From: Candidatus Faecousia faecigallinarum
GTDB taxonomy: Bacteria; Bacillota; Clostridia; Oscillospirales; Oscillospiraceae
DNA length: 64,000 nt
Assembly (NCBI GenBank): GCA_018712145.1
Contig: DVHJ01000027.1
Location: forward strand, 1 to 64,000
Direction of reading: 5' to 3'
Below, piece after piece: positions 1-7,280 of the stretch; within the stretch, counting starts at the first letter, position 1, and the number at the start of each line of letters is the position of its first letter. A program made the translations under genes and the position numbers. Below the pieces are notes generated by a model. It was not told the DNA's origin. It saw only the letters and a program-made list of their open reading frames with translations, and searched no databases.

Positions 1-144
1 CATCCCAGTCATCGTCGTACCGGTCATCCCAGTCATCGTCGTACCGGTCATCCCAGTCATCGTCGTACCGGTCATCCCAGTCATCGTCGTGCCGGTCGTC
101 CCAGTCATCGTCGTACCGGTCGTCCCAGTCATCGTCATACTGTC
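1..144 (-). repeat. 24-bp tandem repeat coding DDDWDDRY
   Basis: Six in-register 24-bp units are visible (1-24, 25-48, 49-72, 73-96, 97-120, 121-144), the first three identical and the others with one to a few changes. They sit in frame at the 3' end of the PepSY protein gene and encode the octapeptide DDDWDDRY or DDDWDDRH on the - strand. The array continues past the left window edge, so the copy number is unknown. Unit length is a multiple of three, so copy-number change would lengthen the tail without breaking the frame. Confidence 0.95.
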
Positions 145-1447
145 CGCCGGTATTCTGGCCCAACTGCTCCCGATCCACTTCTGTGACCGCGCCGGAAATC
201 GCATGGACTTCGCACTCATACTTCACGTTGCCGGAAACAAACTCCAGGTCATATTCCCCGTCGTCCAGGCTGCTCTCCATGAATTCGGCTTCCGTCAATC
301 CAAAGTGGGCCAGGGCCAATTCCTTGGCACGCTCCATGCCGATGTAGCTGCCGCTCCCCGATAGAGTCTCCCGGTCTACCTCGGTCACTGCGCCGGAAAT
401 GGCGTGGACTTCGCACTCATACTTCACGCCCCCGGCGACAAATTCCAAGTCATACTCCCCGTCGTCCAGGCTGCTCTCCATGAATTCGGCTTCCGTCAAT
501 CCAAAGTGGGCCAATGCCAGTTCCTTGGCCTTCTCCATGCCGATGTAGCTGCCGCTCCCCGGCAAGTTCTCCCGCTCCACCTCGGTCACTGCGCCGGTGC
601 GGGCATCCACCTCGCACTCGTATTTCACGCCGCCGGAGACAAACTCAATGTCATATTCTCCGTCATCCAGCTGGCACTCCTTGTCAACGAACTCCGCTTC
701 GGTGAGACCGAAGTGGGCCAGGGCCAGTTCCTTGGCCTTCTCCATGCCGATGTAGCTGGCATCTTCCTTAACCTCGGCCTCCGCCTCCTTCACCCGTCCG
801 GTGTAAATGTCCACCTCACACTCATACTCCACACCGCCGGAAATGAATTCGATGTCATATTCCCCATCGTCCAACCGGCACTCGTTTTCCACGAACTCTG
901 CCTCGGTGACGCCAAAGTGGGCCAGGGCCAATTCCTTGGCCTTCTCCAGGGTAATCGCGCCGGTTTCGTCCACATCGCCCTGAGCCAGGGTCACCGGATC
1001 GGTACTCAGACCGCAGGCGGCAACCGCTTCCCGGGCCTCTTCCGATACGTCTTCCAGAAAGTCATCGTCCGGGTAAGCCGAGCCGGACTCCAGGGTAATC
1101 ACGATGTTCTTGGCTTCCCCATTTTCCCCGGGGGCAAAGTAGCCGCCTTCGTTGATCTCCACAATCACGTCCCGGATCACATCTTCGCATTCCCGGCCTT
1201 CGTAGCCGCTGAGACCGTTTACCACCTGCTGGCCGTCTTCATTCACGCCCACCAGTTCCAGCACCCGGCCTCTGCCGTCATAGTGCATTTCAATTTCCGG
1301 GTTTACCCGGACCAGCAAAGTGCCCGCTTGTTCACTGAGTGCGGCGCTGCCGGGCTGGTTGCCGGCGTTGCAGCCCAAAAGGCTCAGGCCCAGGGCGGCG
1401 GCGGTAGCCAAAACCGCGGTTTTCTTCCAAAATGTGGTTTTCATCAT
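1..1447 (-). CDS. RsgI-like/PepSY repeat lipoprotein (partial, no stop in window)
   Basis: Open frame of 482 codons that runs off the left edge. The N-terminus is a lipoprotein signal (MKTTFWKK..., hydrophobic stretch, LLGC near residue 26). Residues about 42-115 contain VRVNPEIEMHYDGRGRVLEL and resemble the middle domain of RsgI-type anti-sigma factors. Four PepSY-like copies follow (about 164-220, 231-290, 301-355, 366-420), each with a core like EKAKELALAHFGLTEAEF followed by DDGEYD and Y-E-C-E-V. The tail is an Asp/Trp/Tyr/Arg octapeptide repeat. Two ATG codons (1447, 1444) follow AGGAGA; 1447 was chosen. PepSY domains are known from protease-inhibiting and surface proteins; the job here is not known. 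No sigma factor gene is visible upstream. The upstream DNA holds three imperfect repeats. Confidence 0.85.
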   Translation of the reverse strand, partial: MMKTTFWKKTAVLATAAALGLSLLGCNAGNQPGSAALSEQAGTLLVRVNPEIEMHYDGRGRVLELVGVNEDGQQVVNGLSGYEGRECEDVIRDVIVEINEGGYFAPGENGEAKNIVITLESGSAYPDDDFLEDVSEEAREAVAACGLSTDPVTLAQGDVDETGAITLEKAKELALAHFGVTEAEFVENECRLDDGEYDIEFISGGVEYECEVDIYTGRVKEAEAEVKEDASYIGMEKAKELALAHFGLTEAEFVDKECQLDDGEYDIEFVSGGVKYECEVDARTGAVTEVERENLPGSGSYIGMEKAKELALAHFGLTEAEFMESSLDDGEYDLEFVAGGVKYECEVHAISGAVTEVDRETLSGSGSYIGMERAKELALAHFGLTEAEFMESSLDDGEYDLEFVSGNVKYECEVHAISGAVTEVDREQLGQNTGGQYDDDWDDRYDDDWDDRHDDDWDDRYDDDWDDRYDDDWDDRYDDDWD

Positions 1448-1482
1448 TCATTCTCCTCTTCAATATTTTCTGGTTTGGTTAC

Positions 1483-1690
1483 ATTCATAGGATACGTGCT
1501 CTGCCCGGAGAAACCGGGGTTGCCGGGGAAATTTTTTCTCCCCGCTGGTTACATAAGTAGGTTACGGGGCAGGATGGGAAAAACCGGGGTTGCCGGGAAA
1601 TTTTTTTACTGCCGGCCTTTCCGCTGCCTGCATAGATAGACTACGCAGCCGGATGGGGAAAACCGGGGTGGGCGAAAATTTTTTGCCCCC
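1483..1690 (-). repeat. Three imperfect ~70-77 bp repeats upstream of the PepSY gene
   Basis: Reading the - strand, three units share an A6-T3 tract, then CCCGGCAACCCCGGTTTTTC, then CCATCC, then a GTAACCTACTTATGTAACC-like end. The A/T tracts lie near 1529-1537, 1599-1608 and 1677-1685, giving periods of about 70 and 77 bp. The unit nearest the gene ends about 35 bp before its start codon. They may be duplicated promoter or operator units for the PepSY gene; no standard -35/-10 pair was recognised. The rest of the 1448-1776 gap holds only the promoter of the + strand gene. Confidence 0.7.
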
Positions 1691-1699
1691 GGCCGGTGG

Positions 1700-1728
1700 T
1701 TTACAACCGCTTGGGGCTATGGTAAAAT
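1700..1728 (+). promoter_or_regulatory. Sigma-A-type promoter of the ornithine cyclodeaminase-like gene
   Basis: TTTACA at 1700-1705, a 17-bp spacer and TAAAAT at 1723-1728, about 50 bp before the start codon. An AAGGAG ribosome site lies at 1763-1768. Confidence 0.7.
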
Positions 1729-1776
1729 AGCTTTATCGGCCATACCGGCCACAGATGAACATAAGGAGCGATAGTT

Positions 1777-2865
1777 ATGCCTTTTGCCCTGCGACCCTAC
1801 AGCCCCCCTGACTTCAGCCAGGAAAAATTCCGCAGCGCCCCCAACGCCACCCTCGCCCCTTGCCCCAAGGACGGCGTGGCTCCCATGGGCTACCACGCCA
1901 TGAGCATTTTCCCCGAGTATTTCAAAGTGGACGGCCAGTGGCTCCTGGCAGAGGAGAGCCGGATGGACTGCGTACCGGTATATGCCGGCGGCGCCATCGC
2001 CGTGAAAGAATTCCGCCTGCTGAAGGCCGGGGAGATGGTCTTCACCGGCCGGACAGAAAATGCCCAGGACGGCATTTATGTCCACGCCAACGGCTTCCAG
2101 GAAGCCGCCGCCCAGCAGGAGGTATTCGCTTTCCGGCAGAACCGTTCCCGGGAGACGGCCTTCTCCAAAGATTACGATGAGATCTACGGTTTGCTCCGCC
2201 ATGAGCGGGAGCACGGCAAAATCGTCTGGGTCATGGGCCCGGCTTTTGCCTTCGACTATGACGCCCGCTGCGCCTTTGCCAAGCTGGTAGAGGGGGGCTA
2301 CGTTCACGCGGTGCTGGCCGGCAACGCCTTGGCCACCCACGATTTGGAGGGCGCTTATCTCCACACCGCCCTGGGTCAGAACATCTATACCACGGAAAAT
2401 CAGCCCAACGGCCACTATAATCACCTGGATTTGCTGAACCGGGTACGGTACCACGGCTCCATTGCCAAATTTATCGCCGAGGAGCACATTGACAACGGCA
2501 TTATCTATGCCTTGGAGAAGCATCATATCCCCTACGTCCTGGGTGGCTCCATCCGGGACGACGGGCCGCTGCCCCCGGTGTACGCCGATGTGTACGCCGC
2601 CCAGGACGCCATGCGCAACCAGATCCGGGGAGCCACCACCGTCATCTGCATGGCCACCATGCTCCATACCATCGCCACCGGGAATATGACCCCCTCCTTC
2701 CGGGTGATGCCGGACGGCACCGTGCGGCAGGTTTACTTCTACTGCGTGGACATTGCCGAGTTTGTGGTCAACAAGCTGGCCGACCGGGGCAGCCTATCCG
2801 CCAAAGGCGTTGTCACCAATGTCCAGGACTTTGTGGTCAACATTAGCAAGGGCCTGGGATTGTAA
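1777..2865 (+). CDS. Archaeal-type ornithine cyclodeaminase (TIGR00300/AgrE C-terminal family)
   Basis: The 362-residue product resembles the family that includes the archaeal NAD-dependent ornithine cyclodeaminases and the C-terminal half of cyanobacterial AgrE/ArgZ. The marks are the sequence around LAGNALATHDLEGA (about 177-190), the HGSIA segment, GGSIRDDGPLP near residue 258 and the C-terminal NKLADRGSLSAKGVVTNV. Members turn ornithine into proline and ammonia; this protein lacks the N-terminal arginine dihydrolase domain of AgrE. It is cytosolic, without signal or membrane segments. The start follows AAGGAG at good spacing and the gene has its own promoter and terminator, so it is probably monocistronic. 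Older annotation would call it a LOR/SDH bifunctional-enzyme conserved domain protein. The substrate is inferred from family only. Confidence 0.75.
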   Translation: MPFALRPYSPPDFSQEKFRSAPNATLAPCPKDGVAPMGYHAMSIFPEYFKVDGQWLLAEESRMDCVPVYAGGAIAVKEFRLLKAGEMVFTGRTENAQDGIYVHANGFQEAAAQQEVFAFRQNRSRETAFSKDYDEIYGLLRHEREHGKIVWVMGPAFAFDYDARCAFAKLVEGGYVHAVLAGNALATHDLEGAYLHTALGQNIYTTENQPNGHYNHLDLLNRVRYHGSIAKFIAEEHIDNGIIYALEKHHIPYVLGGSIRDDGPLPPVYADVYAAQDAMRNQIRGATTVICMATMLHTIATGNMTPSFRVMPDGTVRQVYFYCVDIAEFVVNKLADRGSLSAKGVVTNVQDFVVNISKGLGL

Positions 2866-2885
2866 CCCATCGGAAACTGCACAAT

Positions 2886-2929
2886 ACAGCAGCAGGCGAA
2901 ATTCGCCTGCTGCTGTACGTTTTTGTTTT
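2886..2929 (+). terminator. Rho-independent terminator
   Basis: A 13-bp perfect stem (2886-2898 with 2904-2916), 5-base loop, then ACGTTTTTGTTTT. It ends the upstream + strand gene and lies between two convergent genes. Confidence 0.9.
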
Positions 2930-2931
2930 CT

Positions 2932-4089
2932 TCACCGCCGGGCGGCGTAGGCCTTGGCAATGGCCTGCAGGGCTGCCGCCAGGGTTTGCCGGGGACAAGC
3001 CAGGTTCATCCGCACAAAGCCGGTTCCCTCCGGCCCGAACCAGTCCCCGGCATTCATGGCCACCCCCGCCTGCCAGGTGAAAAAGTGGGTGAGGGCCTCC
3101 TGATCCATGCCCATGGCCCGGCAGTCCAGCCACATGAGATATGTACCTTCCGGCTGCACCAGCCGGATATCCGGGGTATTTTCCCTCAAAAAATCCGCCA
3201 AATACCGGATATTCCCCGCCAAATAGGCCAGCAGCTGGGTCAAATATTCGTCCCCGTGGGTATAGGCGGCAATATAGGCGTACATGCCCAGCAGGTTCAT
3301 GCTGCCCCCGTGATTCACCGCCAACGCTTCCTTGAACCGGGCTGCCAAGGCCGGATCCGGAGAAATCACCGAGGCGGCCTTCATCCCCGCCAGGTTGAAG
3401 GTTTTGCTGGGGGCCACTGCCACCAGGCAGTTTTGGGTCACCGACCCCGCCGGGATGTGACAGGCCCCAGGATAGACAAAGTCCCCGTGAATTTCATCGG
3501 CAAACAGCACCACCTGGTGCCGCTGGCAAATCTGGGCCACCTGCTCCAGCTCTTCTCGGGTAAATACCCGGCCCACCGGGTTGTGAGGATTGCACAAGAG
3601 CATGAGCTTCGCCTTGGGATCGGCGGCCCGGCGCTCCAAATCCGCAAAATCCATGGCATAGCGGCCATTTTCCAGCACCAGGGCATTGTTGGATACCACC
3701 CTACCCTGGTCCTCCACCGCCCCGGTAAAGGGGCCGTACACCGGCCGCTGGAGAATCACCTGGTCCCCCGGCTGGGTGAAGGCGGCTACCGCCGTGTACA
3801 ATGCCGGCACCACGCTGGTCACCGGGATCACCTCCGCCTGGCCAATGTCCCAGCCGTGGCGGCGCAGTTGCCAGGCGGCAGTGGACTGGCGGAAGGTTTC
3901 GGGCACCGCCGTGTAGGCATACAGGCCAAAAGCCGCCTTTTCCATCACCGCATCGATTACCGGCTTGGGGCACCGGAAGTCCATATCCGCCACCCACATG
4001 GGGATGGCCTGGGGATTTCCGGGGATGTGATCCCACTTTACGCTGTCCGTGCCTTTCCGGCAGATTGGCTCATCAAAACAGTATTGCAT
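2932..4089 (-). CDS. patB: PatB/MalY-type PLP-dependent C-S lyase
   Basis: A 385-residue fold-type I aminotransferase-like enzyme of the PatB/MalY group, which cleaves the C-S bond of cystathionine or cysteine conjugates to give a thiol, pyruvate and ammonia. Visible marks are the N-terminal WVADMDF motif, LLCNPHNPVGR (PLP-binding Asn region), ADEIHGDF (Asp on the pyridine nitrogen) and the PLP-lysine motif APSKTFNLAGMK. Full length for the family, cytosolic. The start follows AAAGGGGC. It has its own promoter and is convergent with the ornithine cyclodeaminase gene. Whether its role is methionine synthesis or sulfur catabolism cannot be told from this window. Confidence 0.88.
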   Translation of the reverse strand: MQYCFDEPICRKGTDSVKWDHIPGNPQAIPMWVADMDFRCPKPVIDAVMEKAAFGLYAYTAVPETFRQSTAAWQLRRHGWDIGQAEVIPVTSVVPALYTAVAAFTQPGDQVILQRPVYGPFTGAVEDQGRVVSNNALVLENGRYAMDFADLERRAADPKAKLMLLCNPHNPVGRVFTREELEQVAQICQRHQVVLFADEIHGDFVYPGACHIPAGSVTQNCLVAVAPSKTFNLAGMKAASVISPDPALAARFKEALAVNHGGSMNLLGMYAYIAAYTHGDEYLTQLLAYLAGNIRYLADFLRENTPDIRLVQPEGTYLMWLDCRAMGMDQEALTHFFTWQAGVAMNAGDWFGPEGTGFVRMNLACPRQTLAAALQAIAKAYAARR

Positions 4090-4113
4090 ATTGCTCAGCC
4101 CCTTTCTGCCGCT

Positions 4114-4142
4114 ATGATACCGGAAAATTCCCCAAAAGGCAA
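4114..4142 (-). promoter_or_regulatory. Promoter of patB
   Basis: On the - strand TTGCCT (4142-4137), a 17-bp spacer and TATCAT (4119-4114), 25 bp upstream of the patB start. Confidence 0.65.
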
Positions 4143-4149
4143 CGAGATT

Positions 4150-5103
4150 TTACGGCGTATCCAAATCCCGGTAGGCGTAAATCCGCTGCCAGCCGCCGTC
4201 CTCCCCCCGGACAACGGAGCTGCGGTGGCGGTTTAATAGCCGGACAATGTTGTACACGTCAATCCAAATTTCGCTGTTGCACTCCTTTTGGCTCTCGTCA
4301 AAAATCAGTTGCAAGCCGAAATGCAGGTGCACCGTCTCAATGTTGTTGACGTTTTCCCGGGTGGAGTAGCCTGTCCGGCCCATGAAGCCGATGACCTGCC
4401 CCGCTTGAACCTGATCCCCCTCCTGCAAGCCCGGGGCAAAGGGTTGGTCCTTTTGCAGGTGGGCATAATAATAGTACCGCCGCCGGTCATTGGAACGGAT
4501 ACCCACCCGCCAGCCGCCGTACTGGTTCCAGCCCATGGCCTCTACCACGCCCCCTTCCACTGCCACGATGGGGGTGCCCAGGCTGCCCATTAAATCGTTG
4601 CCCAGGTGCTTCCGGGCAAAGCCGTAGCTCCGGCCCACGCCGAAATCGTCGCAGTGGCTATAGCCATACCCGGCGGCAATGGGGGAAAAGGCCTTCAGGC
4701 CATAGCTGGCCTTCCACACCTGCTGCCCGTTTTCCTCCACCAGGATGGCGAAGTTGCCCACCAGGCCCCCCAGGGCCGCGTCATAGGCCTCCAGATAGTA
4801 GTCATAGTATTTATACAGCGCCCCCAGCAGCTCCTCCGGACTTTTTCCGGTGGAGAAGTCCTGCCACGCCGTGTCCACGGCGGCTTTGGTTACCTTTCCG
4901 CCGGTTCGGCAGGCCGCCAGGGCCAGCAGCTGGATCCAGCTCACCGGGCAGTCTATCTCCTGGGACCGGATATCCAGGGCCAAGGCCCGGTCCATGGCTT
5001 CATAGGAAACCTGAAAATCCACCCACTGGATTGGCCCGGCCGCCGCCACCGGTCCGGCCAGGAGAATCACCGCCAAAATACCAGAAAAAAGCCGCCGTTT
5101 CAC
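4150..5103 (-). CDS. Secreted M23 (LytM-type) metallopeptidase
   Basis: 317 residues with a signal peptide (MKRRLFSGILAVILLAGPVAAAG). The C-terminal half is a LytM/M23 domain: zinc ligands in HLGND (about 173-177) and in HLHFGL near residue 270, with a Gly-rich barrel between (GDQVQAGQVIGFMGRTGYS). M23 enzymes cut glycine- or peptide-crosslinks in peptidoglycan; both zinc motifs are intact, so activity is likely. The N-terminal ~150 residues match nothing I recognise. The start is GTG (5103-5101) with GAGGTGG upstream. Start codon and ribosome site lie inside the inverted repeat that terminates the preceding gene, which may limit translation or transcription of this gene. Confidence 0.85.
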   Translation of the reverse strand: MKRRLFSGILAVILLAGPVAAAGPIQWVDFQVSYEAMDRALALDIRSQEIDCPVSWIQLLALAACRTGGKVTKAAVDTAWQDFSTGKSPEELLGALYKYYDYYLEAYDAALGGLVGNFAILVEENGQQVWKASYGLKAFSPIAAGYGYSHCDDFGVGRSYGFARKHLGNDLMGSLGTPIVAVEGGVVEAMGWNQYGGWRVGIRSNDRRRYYYYAHLQKDQPFAPGLQEGDQVQAGQVIGFMGRTGYSTRENVNNIETVHLHFGLQLIFDESQKECNSEIWIDVYNIVRLLNRHRSSVVRGEDGGWQRIYAYRDLDTP

Positions 5104-5140
5104 ACAAAACCACCTCTGGGGTATTGTGTGAAACGGCGGC
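5085..5140 (-). terminator. Terminator-like hairpin covering the M23 start codon
   Basis: A perfect 17-bp inverted repeat (5091-5107 with 5124-5140) followed on the - strand by six T residues (5090-5085). It lies just after the stop of the 5155-6153 gene. The ribosome site of the M23 gene is in the loop; its GTG start and first codons form the 3' arm and the T-run. Confidence 0.8.
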
Positions 5141-5154
5141 AGATTTATGCGCCA

Positions 5155-6153
5155 TTACCGGGGCAGGTGTTGCTGCAAAATTTCCGTGAGCTTTTCCGTG
5201 CGAATGTTGGACGGCACCGGACCCTGGTTGGTCACCGCCTGGCCGTCCGGCAAAAAGGTCAAGCTGCATGGGCTGTGGGAAATGATCTCATCAATGGCCA
5301 GAATATCTCCAGGCAGCGCCATCAGGGCAAAGGGGAACTGATGCTCTGTCCGTGCAGCAGCCGCTGCCTGGGCAACCTGATTTTTTTCCGGTTCCCCGGC
5401 GTTCTGGGGGTACAAAAAGACCACCAGCGGCTCCAGCGCCGCCGCCTGATCCACCTGTTGGGGCAGGACGGACAGATCCGGGCCGTAGGGCAGATGCACC
5501 CCGTACAGCATTCGCTGTTCCTCCAGTGCCTGGCACAGCTCCAAGGACAGTGGTTCCAACCCCTGGACGGAAATCAACAGGTTCGGCAGTTCCGCCAGCC
5601 GGGCCAGGTCAAGGTCCGGCCCCCGGCCGCCGGTGGTAAACAGGACAAAGGCGCAATCCGGGTTTTCCCGGAGGAGCATTTCCAGCTCTCCTTGCGCCAA
5701 GCGGCAGTCCCACAGGAAAAACACATGCACCCCCAGCCCGGCGGCCTCGCTCACCACCCGCTGGACGTACACCCGGCCCAAACCCCCATTCCCGGCATAA
5801 ATTTCCAAAGCCCAGGGGACGTTAAATCCCCGCTGTTCCTCCACTTCCCGAATCCGCCGGGCGCCCCGGCTGCACCCCTCCAGGCCCACATTCAGGCCGA
5901 AGGTCACCAAGCTCTGCCGGTTACACCGGGTCAGCGCCCGATTGATCACCTCATAGTAGGGGCTGGTCTCATCCTCCAGGACTTGCCGGCAGAGGGTGAG
6001 GAACTGCCGCTCAAAGGTTCCCCGGGCAAACAGCAGGGCCAAATCCACCGCATTGCGGGCGGTGCGGTGGGAGTCCCGCTCCATGTCCCGCAAGGCCCGG
6101 TAGACGGTATTTTCCAGAATGGTGCGGTTAAGATCCAGTTTGCGCAAGGCCAT
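5155..6153 (-). CDS. Radical SAM-like protein lacking the Fe-S cysteine motif
   Basis: 332 residues; start ATG at 6153 chosen because AGGAGG lies directly upstream. No signal peptide. The order of motifs recalls a Firmicute radical SAM family: an N-terminal helical part, then SRGARRIREVEEQRGFNVPW, an EAAGLGVHVFFLW strand, a segment like LLRENPDCAFVLFTTGG and ISVQGLEPLSLE. In active relatives the NVPW segment leads into CxxxCxxC and the FFLW strand into GGEP; here the cysteines are absent and that segment is about 15 residues shorter, with DCRL in place of GGEP. It should therefore not bind the usual cluster. It could be a pseudoenzyme or partner subunit. The family link is from memory of motif order, not from a search. 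Confidence 0.55.
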   Translation of the reverse strand: MALRKLDLNRTILENTVYRALRDMERDSHRTARNAVDLALLFARGTFERQFLTLCRQVLEDETSPYYEVINRALTRCNRQSLVTFGLNVGLEGCSRGARRIREVEEQRGFNVPWALEIYAGNGGLGRVYVQRVVSEAAGLGVHVFFLWDCRLAQGELEMLLRENPDCAFVLFTTGGRGPDLDLARLAELPNLLISVQGLEPLSLELCQALEEQRMLYGVHLPYGPDLSVLPQQVDQAAALEPLVVFLYPQNAGEPEKNQVAQAAAAARTEHQFPFALMALPGDILAIDEIISHSPCSLTFLPDGQAVTNQGPVPSNIRTEKLTEILQQHLPR

Positions 6154-6248
6154 GCCCTCCTGATTTCCGGCGTTTCTCCGCCTATCATACCCCGGTTCGG
6201 CGGCAGCGCATAGGGACAAATTCCGCCGGCTGTCCCAAAAAGGCAGGC

Positions 6249-6956
6249 TTATCCTTCCCCGGCCAGATAGGCCCGGAACCGGGCCTGACTGGCCGGGGTG
6301 AGCCGGGGCCAGTTCTCCCCGATGGCGGGGTCATGGAGCCGCTGCTCGGCCTGCTTTCTGGCTTGCACCGCCGCCTCCATGTCGTCGAACACCCCCAGGA
6401 AGTACCGCTTCCGCCGGAAGTCGATATAGGCCCACCACTTCCCCGTCTGCTTATGGTGATACACGCCGGTACAGCCGCTGGTGTTGTTGGCCCGCAGGCC
6501 CTTGGTGGCCACCAGGGCGCTGAGGGAGGTACTGTCCACCATGTCCCGGCGGGCGGAAACACAGTTCGGGCGGCTCTCCCGGTACAGGCAGCCGCAGCTC
6601 TGCACCCCACTCCGGCGCAGCTCATTCACCGAGTACAGCGCCGTGTTGCCGCAGTCGCACCGGCACTGCCACACCACCGAACCTCCGGCGTCCCGCCGGT
6701 CCGTGGGGGCCTGGGCCACCAGGCGGCCAAACCGCTGGCCGGTGATGTCCAGCGCCTTCAGTTTACCTGCCCGCTCCCGGCGCAGGCAGCCGCAGCTTTT
6801 GGTGTGGCCCAGTTTCACCTTGTCCGCAGGCAGCACCACGGTGTTGCCGCAGTCGCATTGAAAGCGCCAGAAGGCCTTGTGCCGCTGGTTGACGTGGCTG
6901 AATTCCAGGGCCACCAAACGGCCAAACCGCTGGCCCTGAATGTTGGAAATGGCCAT
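6249..6956 (-). CDS. AP2-domain protein with two zinc-finger-like repeats
   Basis: 235 residues. Two copies of a module with GQRFGRLVAL, W/F-x-C-x-CDCG and SCGCL occupy about residues 7-60 and 73-125; each has four or more cysteines suited to zinc binding. Residues about 155-200 (SGCTGVYHHKQTGKWWAYI, then FLGVFDDMEAAVQARKQAE) are an AP2-type DNA-binding domain. Such modules are common in phage and homing HNH endonucleases, but no HNH motif is present here, so it is probably a DNA-binding protein of mobile origin. SD AAAGGAGG. It follows pqqD-like and HprK-like genes on the same strand but may be independent. Confidence 0.8.
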   Translation of the reverse strand: MAISNIQGQRFGRLVALEFSHVNQRHKAFWRFQCDCGNTVVLPADKVKLGHTKSCGCLRRERAGKLKALDITGQRFGRLVAQAPTDRRDAGGSVVWQCRCDCGNTALYSVNELRRSGVQSCGCLYRESRPNCVSARRDMVDSTSLSALVATKGLRANNTSGCTGVYHHKQTGKWWAYIDFRRKRYFLGVFDDMEAAVQARKQAEQRLHDPAIGENWPRLTPASQARFRAYLAGEG

Positions 6957-6983
6957 GGTATCCTCCTTTCCTGGCCCTTGGGG

Positions 6984-7280
6984 CTAATTGTTGCCCTGGG
7001 CCGGTTCCGCCGGACGCAGATATCCGCTTTTTTCCAGGTCGGCCAAAAATTTTTCCAAACCCGGGCGGATCCGCTCCGGCGGTGCGCCGTAGCGCTGGGC
7101 GGCGGCTTGGGTCATCTCCGCCAGGGTCATATTTTGGGCCAGCAGGGTCCAGAAATAAGCGCCGGTGGCGTTAAGCTGCTTGACATAGGGGCATTTGCCC
7201 CTGGCTTCCCGGGTGGCCACCAGCAGATGCTCCCCGCAGACCTGGACCAGGATCACCCCGGGCTGGATATTATGGGTCAT
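6984..7280 (-). CDS. PqqD family protein (RiPP recognition element)
   Basis: 98 residues with PqqD-type layout: an N-terminal beta part (GVILVQVCGEHLLVATREA), LNATGAYFWTLLAQ, a helical part with EMTQAAAQRYGAP and the C-terminal FLADLEKSGYL. PqqD proteins bind leader peptides of ribosomally made, modified peptides and present them to enzymes. The gene overlaps the end of the HprK-like kinase gene by 11 bp, so the two are translationally coupled. No radical SAM, protease or cyclase of a known RiPP class is next to it. Function inferred from family. Confidence 0.8.
   Translation of the reverse strand: MTHNIQPGVILVQVCGEHLLVATREARGKCPYVKQLNATGAYFWTLLAQNMTLAEMTQAAAQRYGAPPERIRPGLEKFLADLEKSGYLRPAEPAQGNN

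Noticed and set aside
1-144. CRISPR-like array of 24-bp repeats
   Set aside because: The units are contiguous with no spacers and are in-frame coding repeats of the PepSY protein.
404-1639. Long + strand open frame opposite the PepSY gene
   Set aside because: It mirrors the PepSY repeats on the other strand, has no ribosome site and no family features.
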